Part shown: one piece after another, positions 8,805-16,755 of the stretch
How positions within the stretch are numbered: the first letter of the stretch is position 1
How the letters are laid out: every line of letters begins with the position of its first letter
NCBI GenBank assembly: GCA_029287535.1
Contig: JARFQY010000149.1
Span: 1-37,385 of the forward strand
DNA: 37,385 bases
Direction: 5' to 3'
DNA from: Filomicrobium sp.
GTDB taxonomy: Bacteria > Pseudomonadota > Alphaproteobacteria > Rhizobiales > Hyphomicrobiaceae
Made by a program: the position numbers and the translations under genes
Notes under the pieces: generated by a model
Seen by the model: the letters and a program-made list of their open reading frames with translations, nothing else
Told to the model about the DNA's origin: nothing
Database searches by the model: none

Positions 8805-9788
8805 TCAGAACTCGACCTCAATACTCCATTTCAACGTTTGGTCGGGTGTGTTTTGATTCAGCCCGAAGAGCATGCCGACGCCAAGCGTCACCTCCAGCTC
8901 ATCGGCTTCGTCGTCGTCACCCGCCGCATCGTCATCGTCGCCGCCGACCTCAGCCAGGCCGGCTGTCCGCCGTGGTTCGAAGGCGTAGTACACAACCGGA
9001 CCGGCACGATGCTGGTCTTGATCTCCAAACAACAGCGACTCTTCCCCGGGGGTACCGCTGTTGCCGAGCCGGTCGAACGTGCCGTACGCTTCAAGTGTGT
9101 ACGTCCACCTTTCCGACGCCTCGTAAGAGAGCTGTGCCGCGTAGCCCAGATCCCATTTCCTGTCGCGCTCCGGCTGGGGCTCGCCGCGCTCACCATTGCC
9201 GAAGTAATGAATGAAGATCAGGTTGCCGATAGCGCCCCAGGGTCCCTGCTTCGCCTGCACGATCGGCCCGAAGTTAATGGTGTTGAGGTCATCGTCACCG
9301 AGCGGGTGTTCGAATTCCGCCAATGCACCAAATCCGACCCCGCCGGACTTCGGCACCGGTTTCAGGATGGTCACGATTTCCAACGCGATCTCGTCGAGCT
9401 TGAGGTCTTCGAATGCGTTTGCGTTCGCAAGATTGTCGGGTTCTTCAACCCGTTCCCGCTCGAATTCAATGCCAAGGCGCATGCGCAGATAGCGTGTCAG
9501 CGTACCTTCCATTTCCAAGGCGTGCCGCTGCTCAATGACCGAGTTGTCGTCCAGGACCGCGTCGTCGCCCTCGCCAACGATCTTGCGTGACGGCTGCCCC
9601 CACGAATGAGCGTTCTGACTTTGCAGTTCCATCCTGCCAGGCTCGTTATCGAGGTCCTTGAGCTCGAATTGCCCGACGGCCGGTCCGGCGCCGGCATAAT
9701 CGATCGGCGCAAGGAGTATCGCGCCTATTAGGCCAACGGCGACGCGCTGAGTGGTCGTGAATGCTGTTCTAGCCAGCGCGAGCCCCAT
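8805..9788 (-). CDS. Outer-membrane beta-barrel protein, function unknown
   Basis: About 327 residues. A hydrophobic signal segment (TTTQRVAVGLIGAILLAP) is followed by many alternating strands rich in aromatic residues and glycine. The C-terminus is LKWSIEVEF, with the terminal phenylalanine typical of BAM-assembled barrels. A very acidic loop (DDDDAAGDDDEADE) lies near residues 285-298. I chose ATG 9788 because TGAGGGGG stands just upstream; ATG 9803 would add five residues. The pattern resembles porin-like or phenol-pathway outer-membrane transporters, but no ligand can be assigned. It is divergent from the first bactofilin gene across a gap of about 330 bp. Confidence 0.68.
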   Translation of the reverse strand: MGLALARTAFTTTQRVAVGLIGAILLAPIDYAGAGPAVGQFELKDLDNEPGRMELQSQNAHSWGQPSRKIVGEGDDAVLDDNSVIEQRHALEMEGTLTRYLRMRLGIEFERERVEEPDNLANANAFEDLKLDEIALEIVTILKPVPKSGGVGFGALAEFEHPLGDDDLNTINFGPIVQAKQGPWGAIGNLIFIHYFGNGERGEPQPERDRKWDLGYAAQLSYEASERWTYTLEAYGTFDRLGNSGTPGEESLLFGDQDQHRAGPVVYYAFEPRRTAGLAEVGGDDDDAAGDDDEADELEVTLGVGMLFGLNQNTPDQTLKWSIEVEF

Positions 9789-10120
9789 GTTCCCCCTCAC
9801 CATGCCGGTTCCGCTGATCCCCGTAAGTTGTTCCGGTTATTCGTTTTTCGTTAGAGAACAACTATGCACGTGGAGACTTCTGCGGGGAATATCCACACGC
9901 CTCGTCGGGAGCTTTTCCCGGCCAAGCGATGACTTGATGACACAGCGGCCACTCTTGGGCGGGCTCGAATTCAGGCGGAAGGAAGGCGGCAACGAGGCCG
10001 AAGAAAGGCGCTGAAGTGCCTGTAAACAATCAGCTTAGCGGCGGTTCGCAAAGTCGTGACAAGTGCCTTTTTCGCGTGTAGGAAAAAGGAAGGGGAGGGT
10101 TGGACAAGAAAGGGGACCCC
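9789..10120. other. Divergent intergenic region between beta-barrel gene and bactofilin
   Basis: 332 bp with no convincing gene; the only open frame of note overlaps the start of the barrel gene. It must hold promoters for both divergent genes, but no clear -35/-10 pair was read. AAGTGCCT occurs twice, near 10013 and 10063. GGAAAAAGGAAGGGGAGGG at 10081-10099 is purine-rich and could assist translation of the bactofilin. Confidence 0.4.
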
Positions 10121-10666
10121 ATGTTTTCACGTCAAGCGAGCCACCCAAAGTCAGGACCGCAGCCACCGCCCGCGGACCCGAAGCTCGATACGCCTCCGCC
10201 GCCGATTCCCGAGAATGCGCAGCCTGAAATCGAGGTCACGGTGGAAACGACGCCCCATTCGGTGATTGGTCAGGACTTGAAGATTCTTGGCGGCGGCCTG
10301 CGTCTCATTTCCGAGGGCAATCTCACCGTTGACGGCATCGTCGAGGGTGATGTCATGGGTGCCAACGTCGTCATCGGGCGGCATGGTCACGTCAGCGGCC
10401 TCGTTCATGGCGAAACAGTTTCTATTCAAGGCTACGTTTCGGGCACCGTTCGCGCGGTCGATGTGACGCTGAAAAGTGGCGCAAGCGTCGAAGCCGAGGT
10501 GCACCACAACACTCTGAGCCTCGAATTGGGCGCTCACTTCGAGGGCCGTTCTCGCCGTTACACGGAACGTGGTGAGCTGGTGCCCGACTTGGTGCGCGCG
10601 GCCCAGGAGGCATCCACGGAAAATGGTTCGAACCAGCCCACCGGACCGAGTCCACTCACCTCGTAA
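10121..10666 (+). CDS. Bactofilin (polymer-forming cytoskeletal protein), first copy
   Basis: A 181-residue bactofilin. The first 45 residues are proline-rich and disordered (PPPADP, TPPPPIPEN). Residues 46-145 are the DUF583 beta-helix core, with short repeats: GQDLKILGGGLRLISEGNL, VDGIVEGDVMG, HGHVSGLVHGETVSIQGYVSGTV. The C-terminal tail is polar. Bactofilins polymerise without nucleotide into filaments at the inner face of the membrane and recruit cell-wall enzymes. ATG 10121 was chosen because AGGGGAC is close upstream; a TTG at 10100 is an alternative. A second bactofilin follows on the same strand 114 bp after its stop (64 bp if the longer frame is used), suggesting one transcript and possible co-polymerisation. 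Confidence 0.93.
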   Translation: MFSRQASHPKSGPQPPPADPKLDTPPPPIPENAQPEIEVTVETTPHSVIGQDLKILGGGLRLISEGNLTVDGIVEGDVMGANVVIGRHGHVSGLVHGETVSIQGYVSGTVRAVDVTLKSGASVEAEVHHNTLSLELGAHFEGRSRRYTERGELVPDLVRAAQEASTENGSNQPTGPSPLTS

Positions 10667-10706
10667 GTCGCGCTTCGGATAATCCGCGTAGGGCGTGAAT
10701 TGCATT

Positions 10707-10726
10707 TCCGTCTGCCGACAGACGGA
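10707..10726. repeat. Hairpin between the two tandem bactofilin genes
   Basis: TCCGTCTG at 10707-10714 and CAGACGGA at 10719-10726 form a perfect 8-bp stem with a CCGA loop. No T-run follows, so it is not a standard terminator. It may cause partial termination or stabilise RNA between the two bactofilin coding regions. Confidence 0.6.
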
Positions 10727-10780
10727 TGAATGAACGATCGCTCACGTGCTCGAGTTTTGCGTTTTTTACGAGTGGGTGCG

Positions 10781-11158
10781 ATGGATGAGAATTCACCGTT
10801 AGAGGACGGGATTCCACTTCCGGGGCCGACAACGACCGTCTTTGGTCCGGATGTCGAAATCGATGGCGACGTCTCTGTTGACGGCGACGTCATGCTGACC
10901 GGCCGCATCAGCGGATCATTGAGATGCAAGCGGCTGATTTTGGATCGCGAGGGCGAGTTGGAGGGCATGCTGGTCGCCGACTCTGCCGCGATCTGGGGCA
11001 ACGTCAACGCGGACCTCTATTGCAGTGTAATCAAGCTTCATGCCGGCTGTGCCGTCGAGGGGGCCGCTTACCATGAGCAATTGATACTCCACAGGGAGGC
11101 CTATTTCGAGGGTAAGTCGCGCCGTTTTCCCAACCCACAAGCAATGGCTCCCGCGTAG
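10781..11158 (+). CDS. Bactofilin, second copy
   Basis: A 125-residue bactofilin from ATG 10781; an in-frame ATG at 10730 would add 17 Arg-rich residues. The core covers about residues 20-110 and shows the same strand repeats: VFGPDVEIDGDVSVDGDVMLTGRISGSLRC, LEGMLVADSAAIWGNVNADLYC, then VEGAAYHEQLILHREAYFEGKSRRF. The ending EGKSRRF closely matches EGRSRRY in the first copy, so the two are paralogues. It differs by having three cysteines in the core and short tails. Tandem bactofilins that co-assemble are known, for example BacA/BacB in Caulobacter. It converges on the HAD gene, whose stop lies 86 bp further on. Confidence 0.92.
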   Translation: MDENSPLEDGIPLPGPTTTVFGPDVEIDGDVSVDGDVMLTGRISGSLRCKRLILDREGELEGMLVADSAAIWGNVNADLYCSVIKLHAGCAVEGAAYHEQLILHREAYFEGKSRRFPNPQAMAPA

Positions 11159-11244
11159 TCGGCGGAATGCGCCAATCGTAAGCGGTTCACAGAGAATCCG
11201 GCAAGCCGTGCGACGGCACGGATCGCTGCGGGGCGTGACGCCAG

Positions 11245-12192
11245 CTAGCCTTTGACCGACCGTGCCACCTTCCACATTTCCTCTTCAACGCGGATGGAAG
11301 CAAGAATCCGGTCAATGAGCAGGCACGTGCGGCGGAAAAGGTCGGAGCCGCGGCGATAGTCAGCTGGTGCGAAGAAGTCGATGCGCCCAGCATTGAACAA
11401 ATCAACGCACTTCTTGCGCCGGCCGCCAGGTGGATAGACCGCGATCGCGTGACCACCATTCTTGCGGGTTACGGCCATCGAAGGCACGTCGGTGTCACCG
11501 TCGCCGAAATAGATCATATTGGAGAACGGGATCGGTCGGGAATCTTCATCCATGTGCTCGTTGATCGTCTCACCGAGGTCTTCCACGCCTTTGTTGATCC
11601 TGAACAGATACTGCGTCTTGCCGGTATCCGTGATGACCCGCTTCGGATACGGCAGATCATAGGCGTCAAACCAGTATTCGGAGGCGAAGACATTATGGAA
11701 GCAGTCATAAATCGGCGTGCCTTCGACGATCTCGGTCAGGCCTGACGAAATGAGGTAGTGACGCAGAGAAATACCGTGGCTCTCGGCACGGAGCTTCACA
11801 TAGTCTTCAATCTCCCTGAACCAGTCCAAAACGCCCTCGAACAGCTCGACCTGGCGGCCTTGCGCGACAAGGTCTTCGCGGTCGATACGAACGTTGGCCT
11901 CTTTCGCCTTCTTGTAGAGAAGATGCATGTAGGTGATCAGAGGATCCGCCTTGTGCTCCTTGGCCATGCGGTTGGACTCTGCCCAGAATTCGGCCGGGTC
12001 GATTCCGATCTGCGGCAGGAAGGCATACTCTTGCATGGGGCGCGGCGACAGCGTGCCATCGAAATCATAGATGAGAGCAATCGTCTTCTTGGCGAATTGC
12101 GCCTTGCGTGCGGGCGTCTTCGCCGAGCTTTTCTTTTTTGCACCGCCTTTGGAAGCGGGTTCACCTAGGCCACGGGTTTCGCGTTCTGCCAT
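11245..12192 (-). CDS. HAD superfamily hydrolase (phosphoserine phosphatase-like)
   Basis: 315 residues from ATG 12192. The open frame extends upstream to 12339, but the added part looks non-coding and would overlap the pyrE promoter region. The first 35 residues are basic and low-complexity (GGAKKKSSAKTPARKAQ). The HAD nucleophile motif IYDFDGTLSP follows, with catalytic Asp43 and Asp45. A helical cap occupies about residues 55-130. Motif II is LISSGL, and the Mg-binding motif is YFGDGDTDVPSM, then AIAVYPPGG. The layout fits subfamily I with a C1 cap. The substrate is unknown; a small-molecule phosphatase is inferred. It is divergent from pyrE, so it might act in nucleotide metabolism, but that is only context. 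Confidence 0.86.
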   Translation of the reverse strand: MAERETRGLGEPASKGGAKKKSSAKTPARKAQFAKKTIALIYDFDGTLSPRPMQEYAFLPQIGIDPAEFWAESNRMAKEHKADPLITYMHLLYKKAKEANVRIDREDLVAQGRQVELFEGVLDWFREIEDYVKLRAESHGISLRHYLISSGLTEIVEGTPIYDCFHNVFASEYWFDAYDLPYPKRVITDTGKTQYLFRINKGVEDLGETINEHMDEDSRPIPFSNMIYFGDGDTDVPSMAVTRKNGGHAIAVYPPGGRRKKCVDLFNAGRIDFFAPADYRRGSDLFRRTCLLIDRILASIRVEEEMWKVARSVKG

Positions 12193-12351
12193 GATTTCAC
12201 TCTTTGGGGTTACACGGGTTATGCCTTGCACAAGAACCCTTGCCTGATTCGGCCGCGATGAATATGGCGTTGCGCCTCGGGGTTGACAGGATCTGTTGAA
12301 GCAGCCAAACGCGAGCACTGGACTTGCTGCCAAGACCAAAAAGGACCTGCC

Positions 12352-12942
12352 ATGTCACCCTTGCCGCCCTTCCCCAATACCGCACAGGCCCGCGACGAGC
12401 TTATGGGGATCGTGACCGCGCTGTCCTATCTTACTGGGCCGGAGATGAAGTTGGCCTCCGGAAAGACATCGACAGTCTATTTCAACATGAAGCCTACGAT
12501 GTTGGATGCCCGCGGAGCGTTTCTCATCGGTTTGCTGATCCTTGATCGGATCGAGCCGCTGCAAGTCAGCATGGTCGGCGGGCTGGAGATGGGCGCGGTG
12601 CCTCTGGCCACGGCCGTAGCGGCGGTTAGCGCCGCCAAAGGCGAACCGGTATCAGCCTTTTTCGTGCGAAAACAGGCCAAGGACCACGGCACGCAAAGTT
12701 TGATTGAAGGCCTTGCAAAGGACGAGACCCTGACCGGCCGCCGGGTCGTGATTCTGGAAGACGTGACGACCACGGGCGGCTCGGCTCTGAAAGCGGTTGA
12801 AACCGTACGCGCCGACGGTGGCGAAGTCGCTGCCGTCATCACCGTGCTCGACCGTCAGGAAGGAGCTGATGCAACTTTTGCGAAGGCCGGCGTCCCCTTT
12901 CAGTCGCTACTTACCAAGGCGGACATCGTCGGGGCCGGATAA
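12352..12942 (+). CDS. pyrE: Orotate phosphoribosyltransferase
   Basis: 196 residues. This enzyme joins orotate and PRPP to give OMP in pyrimidine synthesis. The PRPP-binding motif RRVVILEDVTTTGGSAL lies at 130-145. The N-terminal KLASGKTSTVYFNMKP resembles the substrate-binding strand of OPRTases, with the lysine-rich loop FFVRKQAKDHGTQSLIEG at 103-120 as the flexible catalytic loop. ATG 12352 is preceded by AAGGAC at 12341-12346. A longer frame from GTG 12283 would run through the promoter area. TTGACA at 12283-12288 could be the -35 element, but no good -10 follows it. The stop is 14 bp from the convergent radical SAM gene. Confidence 0.93.
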   Translation: MSPLPPFPNTAQARDELMGIVTALSYLTGPEMKLASGKTSTVYFNMKPTMLDARGAFLIGLLILDRIEPLQVSMVGGLEMGAVPLATAVAAVSAAKGEPVSAFFVRKQAKDHGTQSLIEGLAKDETLTGRRVVILEDVTTTGGSALKAVETVRADGGEVAAVITVLDRQEGADATFAKAGVPFQSLLTKADIVGAG

Positions 12943-12956
12943 CCGCCGCCCTCTTC

Positions 12957-13937
12957 CTATGAACAGCTGCCGCCGCCCAGGACGCAGAACTTCGAGCAGT
13001 GCGAGTGGCACAGCTTCACCGCCCCACGTTCGAACATTCCACCATCAGCGCGCGCCGCATCCTCGAGCGTAGCGCCCATCTCGAAAGCTTCGTCGAAGGG
13101 GAGCAGTGTGCACGGCAGAACGACGGGCGCGTCGGCACCCTTGCGTTTGACGATCATGCGCGACGTGGCGCACATCATCTCGCTCGGCTTGATCTTCAAG
13201 ATATCCCAGCATGCCGTGGTGATTTCCGGCGTGTCATCGGCGCCATCCATCTCCGGGAACAAGACGAGCTGCTTGGGGTCGTCAGCATCGATCGGCCAGC
13301 CGTTCTCATCGATCAGGCTCCGGTAGGCTTCCCGGCCTTCCACCTCGCTCTCATACAGGCTGACCCGCCCGGCGATGGCCACATTGAAGCCGTTCTCGGC
13401 CAGCCAGGAGATTCCCTCGAGCGCCTTGGCGAACGCGCCCGCGCCGCGCTCCTCATCATGCAACGCGACCGAATGGTGATCGAGGCTGACGCGCATCGTC
13501 AACTTCGTGCCAAGCCGTGACTGCAAGTCCAGAAGCCTTCGCTTGATGGGCTCCCGCTGCATCGGCTGCATCGCGTTTGTCAGCACAAGCACCTCGAAGC
13601 CACGTCGCAGCGCATCTTCCAGCATATCGAGAAAGTCGGGGTTGAGGAACGGCTCGCCGCCCGTGAATCCGATCTCGCGAGTTCTGAGCGCCTCCGCCTC
13701 TTCAAGAAAGCCTGTCGCCTCCGCGCCGGAGATGTAGACCAGAGCATCGTTCGTCGGACTCGATAGGATGTAGCAGTTCTTGCACTCGATATTGCAGAGC
13801 GTTCCGGTGTTGATCCACAAGGTGTCAAGCTTTTTGAGCCAGACCCGCGCGCGTCGTTCACCCTTCGCCGTCCAGTCCGGATCGGCAAATTTCTCAAGTG
13901 GTCTACGTTGAGGCGCGATGGTGCTCAGTGAGTTCAA
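12957..13937 (-). CDS. Radical SAM protein with Cys-rich C-terminus
   Basis: 326 residues. The radical SAM cluster motif CNIECKNC (C-x3-C-x2-C) is at residues 48-55 and the SAM-binding GGEP at 93-96, in a TIM-barrel-like core to about residue 240. More cysteines follow in CWDILK, MMCATSR and LPCTLLPF. The C-terminus is a tight cluster with Cys310, Cys314, Cys318 and Cys325 (LCHSHCSKFCVLGGGSCS). That cluster suggests an auxiliary Fe-S site of the SPASM/twitch type, as in peptide- or protein-modifying enzymes. No precursor peptide gene is evident nearby, so the reaction is unknown. A tRNA gene lies upstream in the opposite direction. Confidence 0.88.
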   Translation of the reverse strand: MNSLSTIAPQRRPLEKFADPDWTAKGERRARVWLKKLDTLWINTGTLCNIECKNCYILSSPTNDALVYISGAEATGFLEEAEALRTREIGFTGGEPFLNPDFLDMLEDALRRGFEVLVLTNAMQPMQREPIKRRLLDLQSRLGTKLTMRVSLDHHSVALHDEERGAGAFAKALEGISWLAENGFNVAIAGRVSLYESEVEGREAYRSLIDENGWPIDADDPKQLVLFPEMDGADDTPEITTACWDILKIKPSEMMCATSRMIVKRKGADAPVVLPCTLLPFDEAFEMGATLEDAARADGGMFERGAVKLCHSHCSKFCVLGGGSCS

Positions 13938-14086
13938 GTGGTCGTCCCTTCCCTCGGTCTCATGGAGTCCTGGCGTCCTGCGCCACGAAACGCGCGCACG
14001 TCAGGTCAGCCAGTGGTAGCACGGTCTCCCTGTCCTCCCGATTCAAAAGGCTTCACGAGCCGGTGAGCGTGAGGATTGAGACGGCT

Positions 14087-14115
14087 TTGATGGTACCACC
14101 GCACCATGGTATAGA
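14087..14115 (+). promoter_or_regulatory. Promoter of tRNA-Gly
   Basis: TTGATG at 14087-14092 and TATAGA at 14110-14115 are separated by exactly 17 bp. The predicted transcription start is near 14122, about five bases before the mature tRNA 5' end. Both boxes are close to the sigma-70 consensus and the spacing is ideal. Confidence 0.7.
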
Positions 14116-14126
14116 TACGAGCTCCA

Positions 14127-14201
14127 GCGGGTGTAGTTCAGTGGTAGAACGCGACCTTCCCAAGGTCGATGTCGTCGGTTCGATCCCGATCACCCGCTCC
14201 A
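14127..14201 (+). tRNA. tRNA-Gly (anticodon CCC)
   Basis: The acceptor arm GCGGGTG (14127-14133) pairs with CACCCGC (14191-14197). It is followed by T and an encoded CCA (14199-14201). The D-arm contains GTTCAGTGGTAGAAC. The anticodon stem CGACC/GGTCG encloses the loop TTCCCAA, giving anticodon CCC for the glycine codon GGG. The T-arm is GTCGG-TTCGATC-CCGAT with one G-T wobble. All arms fold cleanly. Confidence 0.96.
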
Positions 14202-14686
14202 AACCATATGCATCATAGTGACATCCCAAAGCCGTTGGCGGAGCCGTCATTCGCGCGACATTAGGGTCACGAGAATTCGTGGCAGAAGCAAGTCATCTGC
14301 TCATTCGCTTCCGCTGGCGTACCGGACAAAACTGCTAAGGCACCTTTCAACTTCTCGCGAACTCAAACCTGAAGGTTGCGCGAAACAAGCCATTTTCAGG
14401 CGCCGGGCCTGTGAAGGCAGTCTTTGAGCAGCGGACCAGACCCCTCCGTGCGAGAAGACCGGCACGTCCACCGACGATCCGGTCTTCATTGAGTAGAAAA
14501 CAACAGACCAAAAGTTCTTCGCGGGCACGTCCTTTGGAACACGCAGGCGGTTTGTCGACCTGCCATCACACAGTCGCCACCTGCACGACCAAGACGTTTG
14601 CTCATAGCAAAGGACGCGCTTTCGGCTTACCCTCGCTCGCTTTAGTTTTGCTAACGTGGCTTGGCCGCCAAAAGCGAGAACCGAAC
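14202..14686. other. 485-bp region without a recognised gene, between tRNA-Gly and the multicopper oxidase
   Basis: Frames cross this stretch on both strands, including an upstream extension of the oxidase frame, but none shows a recognisable domain or ribosome-binding site. The notable element is the inverted repeat at 14454-14487, listed separately. The segment presumably includes the oxidase promoter. Confidence 0.5.
14454..14487. repeat. Inverted repeat upstream of the multicopper oxidase
   Basis: GAAGACCGG at 14454-14462 and CCGGTCTTC at 14479-14487 are perfect 9-bp complements with a 16-nt spacer. They lie 200 bp before the oxidase start. This could be an operator, an RNA hairpin or a remnant of another element. 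Confidence 0.6.
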
Positions 14687-16105
14687 ATGTCATTGTCGCG
14701 CCGAACTTTCCTAGCCATGACGGGCTCAATTGCTGCGGTAGGGGCGGTAGCGCCCCAGCATGCGGCCAGTGCGGATCAAGCCAGGCGCCTGCGGCTTACG
14801 GCCCGGTTAAGCCGTGCTCACTTGCTGGAGGCTGGGCAACCCGAAACGGCGGTCTGGGCATATGACGGAAGTGTTCCAGGTCCAACGTTGCACTTGCGGC
14901 AGGGTGAGAGCATTGAGGCTCAACTTATCAACCAGCTCCCGCAACCGACAACCATCCACTGGCACGGCCTTCGGATTGATAACTCGATGGATGGCGTCGC
15001 CGGCCTCACTCAGCCAGCTGTCCAGCCTGGCAAGACATACTTCTATCGCTTCGCGCCACCGGACGCCGGGACCTTCTGGTATCATCCGCATTACCGCACG
15101 TGGGAGCAGCTCGCGCGGGGGCTTTATGGCGTCTTGATCGTACAGGAGGCATCACCGCCAGCCGTCGACCAGGATCTCATCGTGGGCTTCGACGACTGGC
15201 GTATTGGTGAAAACGGACAGATTGACGAGGCCAGCTTTGACAGCATGCATGACATTTCGCATGCCGGCCGCCTTGGCAATATCCTCACGCTCAATGGCAA
15301 ATTCTCGCAAGACTTCGAGGTGCTGTCGGGGCAGCGGCTGCGGCTGCGACTGCTCAATGCGGCCACCGCTCGCGTTGTGAGTGTCAGATTCGCCGATCAC
15401 GCTCCGCTCGTCATTGCACTCGACGGCCAACCCGTCTCGAGGCCTTTTGCCCCCAGAGGTAACACCATTTTGTTGGCGCCGGCACAGCGCGCGGACCTTA
15501 TTCTAGATTGCGATGGCGAACCCGGTCAGACGAGTTCCATTGAAGTCGACGTCGGGCGCGAAACGCTTGTCGCGGGTCGCCTCGTTTATGGAACGCAGCG
15601 CCGTCAGCGCGCCAATACCTTGTCTGAGTTTCCAGTGTTACCAGCGAACCCGATGCCGACCGACATCAATCCCGACGATGCCAGTCCGGTTGACCTCGTC
15701 ATGACCGGTGGGGCTCGCGCTCCGTTTCCGTCTGCAGTCTACCAAGGTGAGAACCTGAGCATTCGGGAACTCGTTCGACGTCACAAGAAGGCCTGGGCGT
15801 TCAATGGAGTCGTTGGATTTCCAGATAAACCGCTCGCTGTCTTTGCTAACGGGAAGACCGCTGTAATCAAGATGGTCAATCGGACGGCATGGCCTCACGC
15901 GATGCATTTTCATGGACACCATGTTCGCGAGATTCAGCACTCCGCCCGTGAGCCCAGTCCGCATTGGCGCGACACGATTTTCATGCGCCCCGATGAAACC
16001 GTTACGGTCGCCTTCAACGCCCACAACCCGGGTCGCTGGATGCTTCACTGCCATATGCTCGGCCATCAACGCGGTGGCATGAGCACGTGGTACGAAGTGG
16101 GTTAG
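14687..16105 (+). CDS. Tat-exported multicopper oxidase
   Basis: 472 residues, a three-cupredoxin-domain oxidase that couples substrate oxidation to reduction of O2 to water. The start MSLSRRTFLAMTG is a Tat signal, fitting export of a folded copper enzyme, with cleavage near QHAASA (about residue 29). All four copper-ligand clusters are present: HWHG (His91, His93), WYHPHY (His133, His135), HAMHFHGHH (His404, His407, His409) and HCHMLGHQRGGM (His454, Cys455, His456, His460, Met465 as type 1 axial ligand). No Met-rich CueO-type insert is obvious. Likely roles are Cu(I) detoxification or phenol/metal oxidation. The open frame extends back to 14411, but only the Tat start makes biological sense. 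No copper-export gene is adjacent. Confidence 0.93.
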   Translation: MSLSRRTFLAMTGSIAAVGAVAPQHAASADQARRLRLTARLSRAHLLEAGQPETAVWAYDGSVPGPTLHLRQGESIEAQLINQLPQPTTIHWHGLRIDNSMDGVAGLTQPAVQPGKTYFYRFAPPDAGTFWYHPHYRTWEQLARGLYGVLIVQEASPPAVDQDLIVGFDDWRIGENGQIDEASFDSMHDISHAGRLGNILTLNGKFSQDFEVLSGQRLRLRLLNAATARVVSVRFADHAPLVIALDGQPVSRPFAPRGNTILLAPAQRADLILDCDGEPGQTSSIEVDVGRETLVAGRLVYGTQRRQRANTLSEFPVLPANPMPTDINPDDASPVDLVMTGGARAPFPSAVYQGENLSIRELVRRHKKAWAFNGVVGFPDKPLAVFANGKTAVIKMVNRTAWPHAMHFHGHHVREIQHSAREPSPHWRDTIFMRPDETVTVAFNAHNPGRWMLHCHMLGHQRGGMSTWYEVG

Positions 16106-16151
16106 GCGAATTCGGAAACCGGTCTTCGCGCGATTTGGGGGAGAGAAAAGA

Positions 16152-16187
16152 AAAAAGAGCTGGTACGGACCAGCCCTTGAGTTTTTG
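16152..16187 (+). terminator. Probable bidirectional terminator after the multicopper oxidase
   Basis: GCTGGT (16159-16164) and ACCAGC (16169-16174) form a stem with an ACGG loop. An A-run lies before it and GTTTTT shortly after it, so a plus-strand transcript would end in a T-tract after a short spacer. In the minus direction the stem is directly followed by TCTTTTTT. It lies about 50 bp after the oxidase stop. Confidence 0.6.
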
Positions 16188-16755
16188 TCATGACCCCAGG
16201 AGTAGGAAAGGTCACCCCCAAACTAGCCGCTGATGCAGTAACCGTTGGTTGTGATCGGGCAACACCGCGACCCGTTCTGCTCCGACGCTGGATATGGCGC
16301 GGGTTTGCGAGGGTTGAACAGCGTGGAAAACCGGTGAGCAATCCAGAAAGCGATCCCCGACGCGTAGCTTCGCTTTCTTTGGCACCACCGAGATTACGAG
16401 TTTAGCGACGCGGTCTCCGGTTCTACCGGCGCTCCAAACGAGCATCTCTGGTCCATGCGGTTGTGCGCAGAATTGCTGGCCTGACTCCGGTCTACAACAG
16501 ACACCTCAGCCGCCCGCTCAGGGTTGCAATGCTCATGGCCAGGAAGACGGTCATTCCTGACGCCCTAGGCTACTGACAGAGAAGCTCAAGGCACGATCGC
16601 AAACCACATCGGGCCGATTGTCGATCACGCTCGCGTCACGCAGGTGTCATTGCGCAGCCCAGTCTCGTTACCCCATTTGATCAGCTGATCTGTCTAATTA
16701 GGCGCGCTGATGGACGACCATTTTTGTTGAGTCACACTTATACTGGAGCACGATA
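16188..16755. other. 568-bp region without a recognised gene
   Basis: Short frames of 70-80 codons exist on both strands around 16190-16445 but show no domain, signal or ribosome-binding site. Near the right end a perfect 12-bp palindrome, GATCAGCTGATC, lies at 16679-16690, 66 bp before the methyltransferase start, and could be an operator. GGAGC at 16745-16749 is the ribosome-binding site of the methyltransferase. Confidence 0.45.

Noticed and set aside
16102-16445. Short frames on both strands after the multicopper oxidase
   Set aside because: Composition and lack of any motif point to non-coding sequence; overlaps the probable terminator.
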